Source: Nonomuraea antri
GTDB taxonomy: Bacteria; Actinomycetota; Actinomycetes; Streptosporangiales; Streptosporangiaceae
Reading direction: 5' to 3'
Assembly (NCBI RefSeq): GCF_013283785.1
Contig: NZ_JABCPZ010000063.1
Span: forward strand, 1 to 46,906
Length of the DNA stretch: 46,906 bases
Position numbers and translations under genes: made by a program. The notes beneath the pieces were generated by a model. That model was not told the DNA's origin. It worked only from the letters and a program-made list of their open reading frames with translations, and searched no databases. Below are positions 1 to 7,542 of the stretch, piece after piece; the first letter of the stretch is position 1, and every line of letters starts with the position of its first letter.

Positions 1-660
1 GTCGAAGGGGGCGAGGAGGGTGCGGAGGAGGGCGGCCAGGGCGCGCTGGTCAGTGGTGCCGAGCCCGGACAGGAGCTCTCGCTCGCGACGCAGCAGGTCG
101 GCAAATGCGGCGTCGACCCTGGCCAGGCCGGTGTCCGTGAGTGAGACGAGGACGCCGCGCCGGTCCTCGGGATCCGGGCGGCGGCGGACGAGGCCGGCCT
201 GGGCGAGGCGGTCGATGCGATTCGTCATCGTGCCCGAGGTGACCAGCGTGGCACGCAGCAGCGCGCCGGGGCTGAGCTCGTACGGCTTGCCGGCGCGGCG
301 TAGCGCGGTCAGGACGTCGAACTCCCAGGGCTCCAGGTCGTGTTCGGCGAACGCGGCTCTCCTGGCCCGGTCGAGGTGCTTGGCCAGCCGGGACACCCGC
401 GAGAGCACCTGCAGCGGTTCGACGTCGAGGTCGGGCCGTTCGGCCTGCCAGGCGGCGACGAGCAGGTCGACCTCGTCCTGGCCTTCGGCCGCAGCCGACT
501 GCTGAACCCGTCTCCGCCGCCCGGATTCCGCGGGCCGTCCTGGGGTTGGTCTCGAGGGGTGATCCGCGCCGGTCCCTGAGTTCGGGGTGGGCCGGCTGGT
601 CTCCTGATGCACCCCCTCGGGGGTCGGGCGTTCCGCCTCGTCGTGCGCGTCCTCCGTCAT
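1..660 (-). CDS. MarR-family transcriptional regulator (3' end cut by window edge)
   Basis: The minus-strand frame is open from ATG 660 to base 1, giving at least 220 residues with the last few missing. Residues from about 75 onward show the MarR winged-helix fold. The stretch LEPWEFDVLTALRRAG is followed by a recognition region reading LVTSGTMTNRIDRL, then by the wing DPEDRRGVLVSLTDTG, and a C-terminal dimerisation helix. The first 55 or so residues are a polar, Pro/Thr/Arg-rich extension that is unusual for MarR proteins, and no clear Shine-Dalgarno precedes ATG 660. A GTG at 614-612 is a possible alternative start. The gene diverges from a trans-aconitate methyltransferase across 57 bp that hold a 20-bp palindrome, so it probably represses both itself and that neighbour. 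The ligand is unknown. Confidence 0.9.
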   Translation of the reverse strand, partial: MTEDAHDEAERPTPEGVHQETSRPTPNSGTGADHPSRPTPGRPAESGRRRRVQQSAAAEGQDEVDLLVAAWQAERPDLDVEPLQVLSRVSRLAKHLDRARRAAFAEHDLEPWEFDVLTALRRAGKPYELSPGALLRATLVTSGTMTNRIDRLAQAGLVRRRPDPEDRRGVLVSLTDTGLARVDAAFADLLRRERELLSGLGTTDQRALAALLRTLLAPFD

Positions 661-679
661 GACACAGAAGTGTACTGTC

Positions 680-709
680 TTGACATCGAGATACCTATCT
701 CGATATCAA
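680..709 (+). promoter_or_regulatory. Promoter with embedded 20-bp MarR-type operator
   Basis: TTGACA at 680-685 is a consensus -35 box. A reasonable -10 (TATCAA) lies at 704-709 with 18-bp spacing. The spacer is occupied by a perfect inverted repeat at 685-704, with arms ATCGAGATA and TATCTCGAT around CC. This length and position fit a MarR dimer that blocks RNA polymerase. The predicted transcription start falls at about 716-718, on or next to the downstream ATG. Confidence 0.7.
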
Positions 710-717
710 TTATCTTT

Positions 718-1488
718 ATGTCGAGAGATATCTGGGACCCGCTCACATACGCGATCTACGCAGACGAGCGGTCCCGGCCGTTCATCGAGCTGATCTCGCG
801 CGTCGGGTCGGTAGAACCCGATTATGTCGTGGACGCCGGCTGCGGCAGTGGTGAACTCACCGTCGAGCTGGCGAATCGCTGGCCGCACGCGACGATCGAA
901 GGCTACGACGCGTCCCCGGCGATGATCTCCAAGGCGCGCAAGCTGGAGACCAAGGTGCGGTTCGCGGTCGCGGACGTGGGCACCTGGCACCCGGACCGCC
1001 CGGTGGACGTGATCATCTCCAACGCCGTCCTGCAGTGGGTGCCGGAGCATCGCGGGGTGCTGGAGCACTGGATGGAGGAGCTGAGCTTCGGCGGGTGGCT
1101 GGCCTTCCAGGTGCCGGGCAACTTCGACGCGCCCAGCCACGTCGCGATCCGCGAGGTCTGCGCGTCCAGGACGTGGTCCGACAAGCTCGGCGAGTTCGAC
1201 CGGGGCAGCCCGGTCGGCACCCCGATGGAGTACCTGGACCTGCTCAACGACGCCGGCACCCAGGTGGACGCCTGGGAGACCACGTACGTGCACGTCTTGC
1301 ACGGTGAGAACCCGGTGCTCGACTGGGTCTCCGGCACCGCGCTGCGCCCGATATTCGACCGGCTGAACGAGCACGAGCAGTACCGCTTCAAGTCCGATCT
1401 CGGCAGGTTGCTGACCGAGGCCTATCCGGCCCAGAGCTACGGCACGCCGTTCCCGTTCCGCCGCATCTTCGTCGTAGCCCAGAAGTAG
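718..1488 (+). CDS. tam: Trans-aconitate 2-methyltransferase
   Basis: A 256-residue SAM-dependent methyltransferase of the Tam family, which methylates trans-aconitate, an inhibitory side product of the TCA intermediate cis-aconitate. The start MSRDIWDPLTY is typical of Tam. The SAM-binding glycine loop VVDAGCGSGELT lies at about residues 37-48, an acidic residue in GYDAS follows, and SNAVLQWVPEH is the post-II/motif III region characteristic of Tam. An open frame continues upstream to 607, but ATG 718 is chosen because the family N-terminus begins there and because the predicted transcription start coincides with it. There is no Shine-Dalgarno, so translation is probably leaderless. The divergent MarR gene and the palindrome in the promoter suggest that expression is induced by a small molecule. 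Confidence 0.92.
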   Translation: MSRDIWDPLTYAIYADERSRPFIELISRVGSVEPDYVVDAGCGSGELTVELANRWPHATIEGYDASPAMISKARKLETKVRFAVADVGTWHPDRPVDVIISNAVLQWVPEHRGVLEHWMEELSFGGWLAFQVPGNFDAPSHVAIREVCASRTWSDKLGEFDRGSPVGTPMEYLDLLNDAGTQVDAWETTYVHVLHGENPVLDWVSGTALRPIFDRLNEHEQYRFKSDLGRLLTEAYPAQSYGTPFPFRRIFVVAQK

Positions 1489-1518
1489 AAACCTAGAAAG
1501 CAGAAGGGTGATCCACCG

Positions 1519-1866
1519 ATGATCAGAGCGTTACACCATGTCCTGCTCGCCGCCCCGCCCGGCAGTGAGCCCGAGATGCGCGCGTTCTACGCGGGCGTGC
1601 TCGGGCTCACCGAGGTGCCCAAGCCGCCCGAGCTGGCCAAGCGCGGCGGCGCGTGGTTCCGCGGCGACGGGGTGGAAATCCACATCGGCATCGACGCCGA
1701 CTTCAGGCCGGCCACGAAGGCGCATCCGGCGTTCCTGGTGACGGACCTGGACGCCCTCGTCGCGAAGCTGCCCGACGCGATCCCCGACGACCTGTTCCCC
1801 GGCTACCGCCGCGTGTACGTCAGCGACCCGGCCGGCAACAGAATCGAGCTGCTGCAATCCGTGTGA
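1519..1866 (+). CDS. VOC-superfamily protein (glyoxalase/bleomycin-resistance fold)
   Basis: A 115-residue single-domain VOC protein. It opens with the usual beta strand (ALHHVLLAAPPG), has AFYAGVLGLTEV at residues 22-33 and ends with VYVSDPAGNRIELLQ, the classic terminal strand that carries the last metal-ligand Glu. HH at residues 6-7 and the Glu of IELL could be metal ligands. AGAAGGG lies about 9 bases upstream of ATG 1519. It follows tam by 30 bases on the same strand and is probably cotranscribed with it. The substrate cannot be told from sequence; many such proteins act on lactoylglutathione-like, aromatic or antibiotic substrates. Confidence 0.85.
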   Translation: MIRALHHVLLAAPPGSEPEMRAFYAGVLGLTEVPKPPELAKRGGAWFRGDGVEIHIGIDADFRPATKAHPAFLVTDLDALVAKLPDAIPDDLFPGYRRVYVSDPAGNRIELLQSV

Positions 1867-1918
1867 TGTTCACCAACGGGTGGCATCATTGTCCGAAATC
1901 GGACTCTTGCGAGGTGCA

Positions 1919-3397
1919 GTGGGCATCGAGATCGAGGACAAGTTCGACGTTCCCCCCGGCTTCGGCGTACCGGACCTGAGTGGTCTGGCCGAGGTGGTCG
2001 GCCCCAAGTCGTACCAGCTTGTGGCCCTTTATTACGACACGCCGGACTTGCGGCTGGCGACCCGTGGCATCACACTCCGGCGCAGACGTGGCGGCGACGA
2101 CGCCGGCTGGCATCTGAAGCTGCCCAAGGCCAAGGGCGTGCGCCAGGAGATCACCGCCCCGCTCACGCGCAGCACCAAGCAGGTGCCGCTGGAGCTGGCC
2201 GAGCTCGTGCGCGCCTACACGCGCGGCGCCGAGCTCCAGGTGGTCGCCGAGCTCGACACCCGCAGGAGCGTGACCGTCCTGCGCGAGGGCGGGACCGGGC
2301 TGGTGGAGATCGCGGACGACCGGGTCAAGGGCACCGTGTTCGGCGAGACGCCGACGGTGATCCGCTGGCGCGAGGTCGAGGCCGAGCTGCTCGATCAGGA
2401 GCGGCGGGCCTTACTGGCCAAGGTCGGCAAGCGGCTGAAGAAGGCCGGCGCCACGCCGTCCGGGGCGGCCAGCAAGCTCGCCAAGCTGCTCGATCCGCCT
2501 CAGCCCCGGCGCGTGGCCACGAATCCGGACACGGCCGGAGAGACCGTGATCGACTACCTGGCCGGCCAGGTGAACGCGCTCCTGGCCCAGGACCCCCGCG
2601 TGCGCCGCGCGGAAGAGGACGCCGTGCACCAGATGCGGGTGGCCTCCCGCAGGCTGCGCAGCGCGCTCAAGGCGTTCAAGTCCGTCGTCACCGGCACCGA
2701 CCGGCTCCAGGAGGAGCTGCGCTGGCTGGGTACGGTGCTGGGCGAGGCCCGCGACCTGGAGGTCATCAGGGCCAGGTTCGCCGGGCATCTCGCCGGCCTG
2801 GCCCCGGAGCTGGTCACCGGCCCCATTCAGACCCGGCTCGGCTCCGACTTGCACAAACGCGAGCAGGAGGCGTACGAGCACATCAGGGAGACGCTGAGCG
2901 GCGACCGCTACTACACGCTGCTGAACGCCCTGGACGCGCTCGTCGCCGAGCCCGAGCTGGGCAAGGCCGCCGCCCAGCCCGCGGGGGAGAGGCTGAGCGC
3001 GATCGCGGCGGCCAACTGGAACCGGGTCACGAAGGCGTACGACACCGCTCAGGCCATCGAAGACCCGGAACGCCGCGAAATCGCCATGCACGACGTGCGC
3101 AAGGCGGCCAAACGCGCTCGATACACCGCGGAAGCGCTCCAGCCCACCCTCGGCAAGCGGATGGGCAAGCTGGCCGGGCTGGCCGAGGACGTCCAGGAGG
3201 TGCTGGGCACCCACCAGGACGGCGTGGTGGCGCAGGAGACCCTGGCCAAGGAGGCGGAGAGCGCCAGGCAGGCGGGCGAGGACACCTTCACCTATGGCCT
3301 GCTCATCGGCATCGAACGCAACACCGCCGACCGGGCACACGCCGACTTCCCGAGGATCTGGGCGCAGACCGTGGAAGCTGTTAAGAAGGTTCTATGA
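1919..3397 (+). CDS. CYTH and CHAD domain protein
   Basis: A 492-residue two-domain protein. The N-terminal CYTH (triphosphate tunnel) domain begins at once with the signature ExExK, here EIEDK at residues 3-7. It continues with basic strands such as LRRRRGGD and an acidic strand REVEAELL, and spans about residues 1-200. The C-terminal CHAD domain, about residues 215-490, is helical. It carries the two conserved basic histidine helices VHQMRVASRRLRSALK and MHDVRKAAKRARYTAE, which in the family bind polyphosphate. GTG 1919 is preferred over the longer GTG 1880 because GAGG lies just upstream and the CYTH motif normally sits at the very N-terminus. One leucine codon at 2411-2413 is TTA, rare in such DNA. 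It overlaps the P450 start (ATGA, 3394-3397). ppk1 and mutT1 follow nearby on the other strand, which suggests a polyphosphate-related role. Confidence 0.9.
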   Translation: MGIEIEDKFDVPPGFGVPDLSGLAEVVGPKSYQLVALYYDTPDLRLATRGITLRRRRGGDDAGWHLKLPKAKGVRQEITAPLTRSTKQVPLELAELVRAYTRGAELQVVAELDTRRSVTVLREGGTGLVEIADDRVKGTVFGETPTVIRWREVEAELLDQERRALLAKVGKRLKKAGATPSGAASKLAKLLDPPQPRRVATNPDTAGETVIDYLAGQVNALLAQDPRVRRAEEDAVHQMRVASRRLRSALKAFKSVVTGTDRLQEELRWLGTVLGEARDLEVIRARFAGHLAGLAPELVTGPIQTRLGSDLHKREQEAYEHIRETLSGDRYYTLLNALDALVAEPELGKAAAQPAGERLSAIAAANWNRVTKAYDTAQAIEDPERREIAMHDVRKAAKRARYTAEALQPTLGKRMGKLAGLAEDVQEVLGTHQDGVVAQETLAKEAESARQAGEDTFTYGLLIGIERNTADRAHADFPRIWAQTVEAVKKVL

Positions 3398-4570
3398 CTG
3401 AGCTTCCGGTAATCCCCTTTCGGGCGAAGTAACCTTCTCGAGGTTCCCGCGGCGTATCGCGAGCTGCGGGCCAGGGCGGGCATCGCGCGGGTACGCACCG
3501 TGGCCGGGGACGAGTTCTGGCTCGTCACCGGCTACGAGGACGCGCGGAAGCTGTTCGCCGACCCCAGGCTCGGCCGTTCGCACCCGGAGCCCGACAAGGC
3601 CGCCAGGCTGTCGGGCTCGGCGCTGCTCGGCGGCCCGCAGGGCGAGATCGAGACCGAGAAGGCCGAGCACACGCGCATGCGCAAGCTGTTCGTGCCGGCC
3701 TTCTCCGCGCGCCGCATGAAGGCGCTCACCGACCACGTGGGCACGCTGGTGGACGAGCGGCTGGCCCACCTGGCCAAGCTGACCCCGCCCGCCGACCTGC
3801 ACGCCGAGCTCTCCTTCCCGCTGCCGGTGCTGGTCATCTGCCAGCTGCTCGGCGTCCCTTACGAGGACAGGGACTACTTCAGCGGCATCTCCGCACGTAT
3901 GGGGTCGACGCTGGACGCGGCGGACAGCCAGGCGGCCCGCGAGGAGATGGGTGCGTACATGGCGACGCTCATCCGCGACAAACGCGACAACCCGGGCGAG
4001 GACGTGCTGTCGGACCTGGTGGACGAGCTGGACGACGACGGGAAGATCGCCGAGCTGGCCGGCGGGCTGCTGTTCGCCGGGCACGAGACCACGGTCAACC
4101 GGATCGACTTCGGCGTGATGCTCCTGCTGGCCCATCCCGACCAGCTCGCGCTGCTCAGGGCCGATCCGGGGCTGGCGCCCGGCGCGGTCGAGGAGATCCT
4201 GCGCATGGTCACCACGAGCCTGCACGGCATACCCAGGTACGCCCACGAGGACATCGACCTCGGCGACCTCACGATCCGCAGGGGCGAGGGGGTGGTGATC
4301 GTGCCGGGCGTGGCGAACCGGGACGAGCGGGTCTATCCCGATCCCGACGTCTTCGACATCACTCGTCCGCCTGGTGAGGCGCACCTGAGCTTCGGGTACG
4401 GGCCGCGCTTCTGCATCGGCGCCAGCCTGGCACGGGTGGAGCTGGAGGCCGTCTTCGGCCGGCTGTTCCAGGCGTTTCCCGGGTTGCGGCTGGCGGTGCC
4501 CTTCGCGGACCTGCCGCTCAGCGAGGGCCGCATCGCCGACGGCTTCGCCGCGCTCCCCGTCACCTGGTGA
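3394..4570 (+). CDS. Cytochrome P450 with an apparent +1 frameshift near the N-terminus
   Basis: The core is a full bacterial P450: the I-helix AGHETT, the K-helix ExxR (EEILR) and the haem loop FGYGPRFCIG with its cysteine ligand. An uninterrupted frame exists only from GTG 3500 (356 residues), which lacks the family's first strand. ATG 3394 overlaps the CYTH-CHAD stop (ATGA), has AAGAAGG upstream and starts MTELPVIPF, then hits TAA at 3430. Removing one T from the run 3418-3420 joins it smoothly to GRSNLLEVPAAYRELRARAG, a normal P450 N-terminus. The gene is therefore either disrupted, the victim of a sequencing error, or read through by +1 slippage at CCC-T. The substrate is unknown, and no ferredoxin or reductase gene lies beside it. 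Confidence 0.85.
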
Positions 4571-4593
4571 AGGGGTCCAGGCCCGCGGCGAGG

Positions 4594-5436
4594 TCAGCTG
4601 GCGTAACGTTCCACGCTGACCACGTCGCGGCCGAGCCGGTGCACGACCGCGAAGGCGCCCTTGCGCAGGTGCACGTCCTTGCCGCTGAGCGCGTGGATCA
4701 GCTCGGGCAGCACCTTGCCGTGGCTGCACGCCACCGTGGCCACGGTGAGGTCCCTGAGCAGGTCGGGCGTCTTCTGCGGGTCCTGGCCCTCCTCACTGAG
4801 CATCGGCTCGACCCCGATCTGGCGCTCGGCCCGGTCGGCGTACGGCTCCAGCGTCTCCACGCACCGCCGGCTGGGTGAGCTGAGCAGCAGTTCGGGCCGG
4901 AAGGCGGGCAGCACCTCGGCCAGCGTGGCGGCCTGGGCACGCCCGTCGGGGTCGAGCGGGCGCAGCGCGTCGTCGTCCGCCCAGTCCTGACGCGACCCGG
5001 CCGTGCCGTGGCGGGCCAGCACCAGCGGGACGGTGGACAGCGGCGCGGCCACCAGCGCGCGCAGCAGGCCCACGTCCCACTCGTAGCTCAGCAGCTCACG
5101 CGCCCGCTCCAGGGGGAGCCAGCGCATCTCGTCCACCTCGTCGTTGGCGGTGAACCCGGCGAAGGGATCGGCCTGGGCGGCCCAGTAGTCGACCCGCTTT
5201 AGCCGTCCGGCCTTGAGGTAGTGGACGGGCGGCAGCGCGCGGCCGAGCGACACGGTCATGCCGGTCTCCTCGTGCACCTCGCGCAGCGCCGCGGCGATCA
5301 GGTGCTCGCCGGTCTTCACCTTGCCCTTGGGGAAGGTCCAGTCGTCGTAGTGCGGACGGTGCACCACGGCCACTTCGGGACGGCTCTCCTCGCCCCGCCA
5401 GACCACCGCGCCGGCGGCCCGGAGCACATCAGTCAT
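4594..5436 (-). CDS. mutT1: Nudix hydrolase / histidine phosphatase fusion (MutT1 type)
   Basis: A 280-residue protein with two domains. The Nudix domain, about residues 1-135, has a complete Nudix box reading GKVKTGEHLIAAALREVHEE followed by TGM. The C-terminal phosphoglycerate-mutase-like domain, about residues 138-280, has the catalytic RHG (LVLARHGTAG) and a second histidine in CSHGKVLPE. This architecture matches mycobacterial MutT1, which removes 8-oxo-dGTP and diadenosine polyphosphates. A TTG codon directly precedes ATG 5436; ATG is chosen because GGAGGA lies 6 bases upstream. It overlaps the end of ppk1 by 8 bases, so the two are translationally coupled. The ppk1-mutT1 adjacency is also found in mycobacteria. 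Confidence 0.9.
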   Translation of the reverse strand: MTDVLRAAGAVVWRGEESRPEVAVVHRPHYDDWTFPKGKVKTGEHLIAAALREVHEETGMTVSLGRALPPVHYLKAGRLKRVDYWAAQADPFAGFTANDEVDEMRWLPLERARELLSYEWDVGLLRALVAAPLSTVPLVLARHGTAGSRQDWADDDALRPLDPDGRAQAATLAEVLPAFRPELLLSSPSRRCVETLEPYADRAERQIGVEPMLSEEGQDPQKTPDLLRDLTVATVACSHGKVLPELIHALSGKDVHLRKGAFAVVHRLGRDVVSVERYAS

Positions 5437-7489
5437 CAATGGTCCTCCAGCGACGCGTGCCGATCAGGTGACTCTGCAGGTCCTGGCCGGGGTGGTGGAT
5501 CCAGGTGCCGTCGGCGTTCAGCCACCACGCGTTCGTGGTGTCGGACATGGCGCGGTCCATCAGCTCGACGAGGTAGGACTTGTGTGCCGGCGCGGTCACC
5601 TTGACCAGGGCTTCCACCCGGCGGTCGAGGTTCCTGCGCATGAGGTCCGCGCTGCCGATCCAGATCTCGGGACGCCGCCCGAGCCCGAACTCGTACACCC
5701 GCGAGTGCTCCAGAAACCGCCCCAAAACCGACCTTACGCGGATATTTTCCGACAAATTGGGAATTCCGGGCCGGAGGATGCAGATCCCCCGCACCCACAG
5801 GTCCACCGGCACCCCGGCCCTGGACGCCCGGTACAGCGCGTCGATGATCGGCTCGTCCACCAGCGAGTTCGTCTTGATCCTGATCCTGGCCGGCCGCCCG
5901 GCCTGCTGGTGCGCGATCTCCCGTTCGATCCTGGCCAGCAGCCCGCCGCGCAGCGAGTGCGGCGCCACCAGCAGCCGCCGGTACGCCGAGTGGTTGGAGT
6001 AACCGGTCAGGTGGATGAACAGGTCCGTGACGTCCTCGCCCACCAGCGGGTCGGCGGTGAGCAGGCCGAAGTCCTCGTACTGGCGGGCGGTCTTGGGGTT
6101 GTAGTTGCCCGTCCCGATGTGGCAGTAGCGGCGCAGCTCGCCCGACGGCTCCTGGCGCACGACCAGCGCGAGCTTGCAGTGCGTCTTGAGCCCGACCACG
6201 CCGTAGACCACGTGGCAGCCGGCCCGTTCCAGCTTCCTGGCCCAGGAGATGTTGGCGTGCTCGTCGAAGCGGGCCTTGATCTCGACCACCACCACGACCT
6301 GCTTGCCCGCCTCGGCGGCGTCGATCAGCGCGTCCACGATGGGGGAGTCGCCGCTGGTGCGGTAGAGGGTCTGCTTGATGGCCAGCACCCGCGGGTCGGC
6401 CGCGGCCACCTCGATGAAGCGCTGCACGCTGGTCGCGAACGAGTCGTACGGGTGGTGCAGCAGCACGTCGCGCTCGCGCAGCACGGTGAAGATGTCGTCC
6501 TCGGCGTTGACCACCTCCGACGGCACGAACGGCCGGTAGCTCAGCTCGCCCCGGTCCAGGTCGGCGATGGCGTGCAGGCCGGACAAGTCGAGCGGCCCGG
6601 CCAGCCGGTAGATCTCGTGCGGAGCCAGCTCCAGCTCCTCCACCAGCAGTTCGAGCACCTCGGGGGTGATCGTGTCCTCGACCTCCAGCCGCACCGGCGG
6701 CCCGAACCTGCGCTTGAGCAGCTCCTTCTCCAGCGCCTGCATGAGGTTCTCGGTGACGTCCTCGTCCACGTCGAGGTCCTCGTTCCTGGTGACGCGGAAG
6801 ACGTGGTGCTGGACGATCTCCATGCCCTTGAAGAGCTGCCCGAGATGTGCGGCGATGACGTCTTCGAGCGGTACGAAACGATCCTTGGACGCCGGGACGA
6901 ACCGGGGAAGTTGCGAAGGAACCTTTACCCGGGCGAACACCGTGTGATCGGTCACCGGATTCCGCACCACGACCGCCAGATTCAGGCTGAGCCCGGAAAT
7001 ATAGGGAAAGGGGTGGGCGGGATCCACGGCCAGGGGAGTGAGCACCGGCCTGATGCGTTCCCTGAACAGCTTGCGTAGTTCGGTGCGCTCCTCGCGGCCC
7101 AGATCGTCCCAGCGGACGATCTCGATGCCCTCCCCGGCCAGCTGCGGGCAGACCTGCCCGTGGAAGACGGCCGCATGCCGCTTGGCCAGGGCGTCCGCGA
7201 TGGCGGCGATCCTGACCAGCTCCTCGCGCGGCTTCAGCCCGCTCTTGGTCCGCAGCAGCAGCCCCGTGGCCATGCGCCGCTTGAGCCCGGCCACGCGCAC
7301 GCGGAAGAACTCGTCGAGATTGCTGGCGAAGATGGCCAGGAAACGCACGCGTTCGAGCAGCGGGAGCGAGGGGTCCTCGGCCAGTTGGAGCACCCGTTCG
7401 TTGAACTGCAACCAGCTTTCCTCGCGGTTGAGGAACCGTTCCTGTGGTAGGGGCAGGTCATTTCCCGAGTGCAGCGGTTGCGCGGACAT
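5429..7489 (-). CDS. ppk1: Polyphosphate kinase 1
   Basis: A 686-residue PPK1, the enzyme that polymerises the gamma-phosphate of ATP into inorganic polyphosphate and can run in reverse. The length and all four family domains fit. The N-domain begins NREESWLQFNERVL at residues 21-34. The catalytic half contains the autophosphorylated histidine at about H437 in GLKTHCKLAL and the second essential histidine at about H457 in YCHIGTGNYN. It is followed by mutT1 with an 8-base overlap. The upstream 53 bp contain GTT(C/A)A-type direct repeats that resemble a PhoP box, but weakly. A Ppx/GppA phosphatase that would degrade the polymer lies near the right end of the window. Confidence 0.97.
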   Translation of the reverse strand: MSAQPLHSGNDLPLPQERFLNREESWLQFNERVLQLAEDPSLPLLERVRFLAIFASNLDEFFRVRVAGLKRRMATGLLLRTKSGLKPREELVRIAAIADALAKRHAAVFHGQVCPQLAGEGIEIVRWDDLGREERTELRKLFRERIRPVLTPLAVDPAHPFPYISGLSLNLAVVVRNPVTDHTVFARVKVPSQLPRFVPASKDRFVPLEDVIAAHLGQLFKGMEIVQHHVFRVTRNEDLDVDEDVTENLMQALEKELLKRRFGPPVRLEVEDTITPEVLELLVEELELAPHEIYRLAGPLDLSGLHAIADLDRGELSYRPFVPSEVVNAEDDIFTVLRERDVLLHHPYDSFATSVQRFIEVAAADPRVLAIKQTLYRTSGDSPIVDALIDAAEAGKQVVVVVEIKARFDEHANISWARKLERAGCHVVYGVVGLKTHCKLALVVRQEPSGELRRYCHIGTGNYNPKTARQYEDFGLLTADPLVGEDVTDLFIHLTGYSNHSAYRRLLVAPHSLRGGLLARIEREIAHQQAGRPARIRIKTNSLVDEPIIDALYRASRAGVPVDLWVRGICILRPGIPNLSENIRVRSVLGRFLEHSRVYEFGLGRRPEIWIGSADLMRRNLDRRVEALVKVTAPAHKSYLVELMDRAMSDTTNAWWLNADGTWIHHPGQDLQSHLIGTRRWRTIDD

Positions 7490-7542
7490 ATGGCGTATAT
7501 TGCCCGCTTTGGTTGAACGGAACGTTAACTTAACCGCAACGG

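Noticed and set aside
607..717. Upstream extension of tam to ATG 607
   Set aside because: It would place the promoter, operator palindrome and divergent MarR coding start inside the gene; the family N-terminus begins at 718.
5468..7078. Long open frame on the plus strand opposite ppk1
   Set aside because: Same reason: composition is that of an antisense shadow and PPK1 on the other strand is unambiguous.
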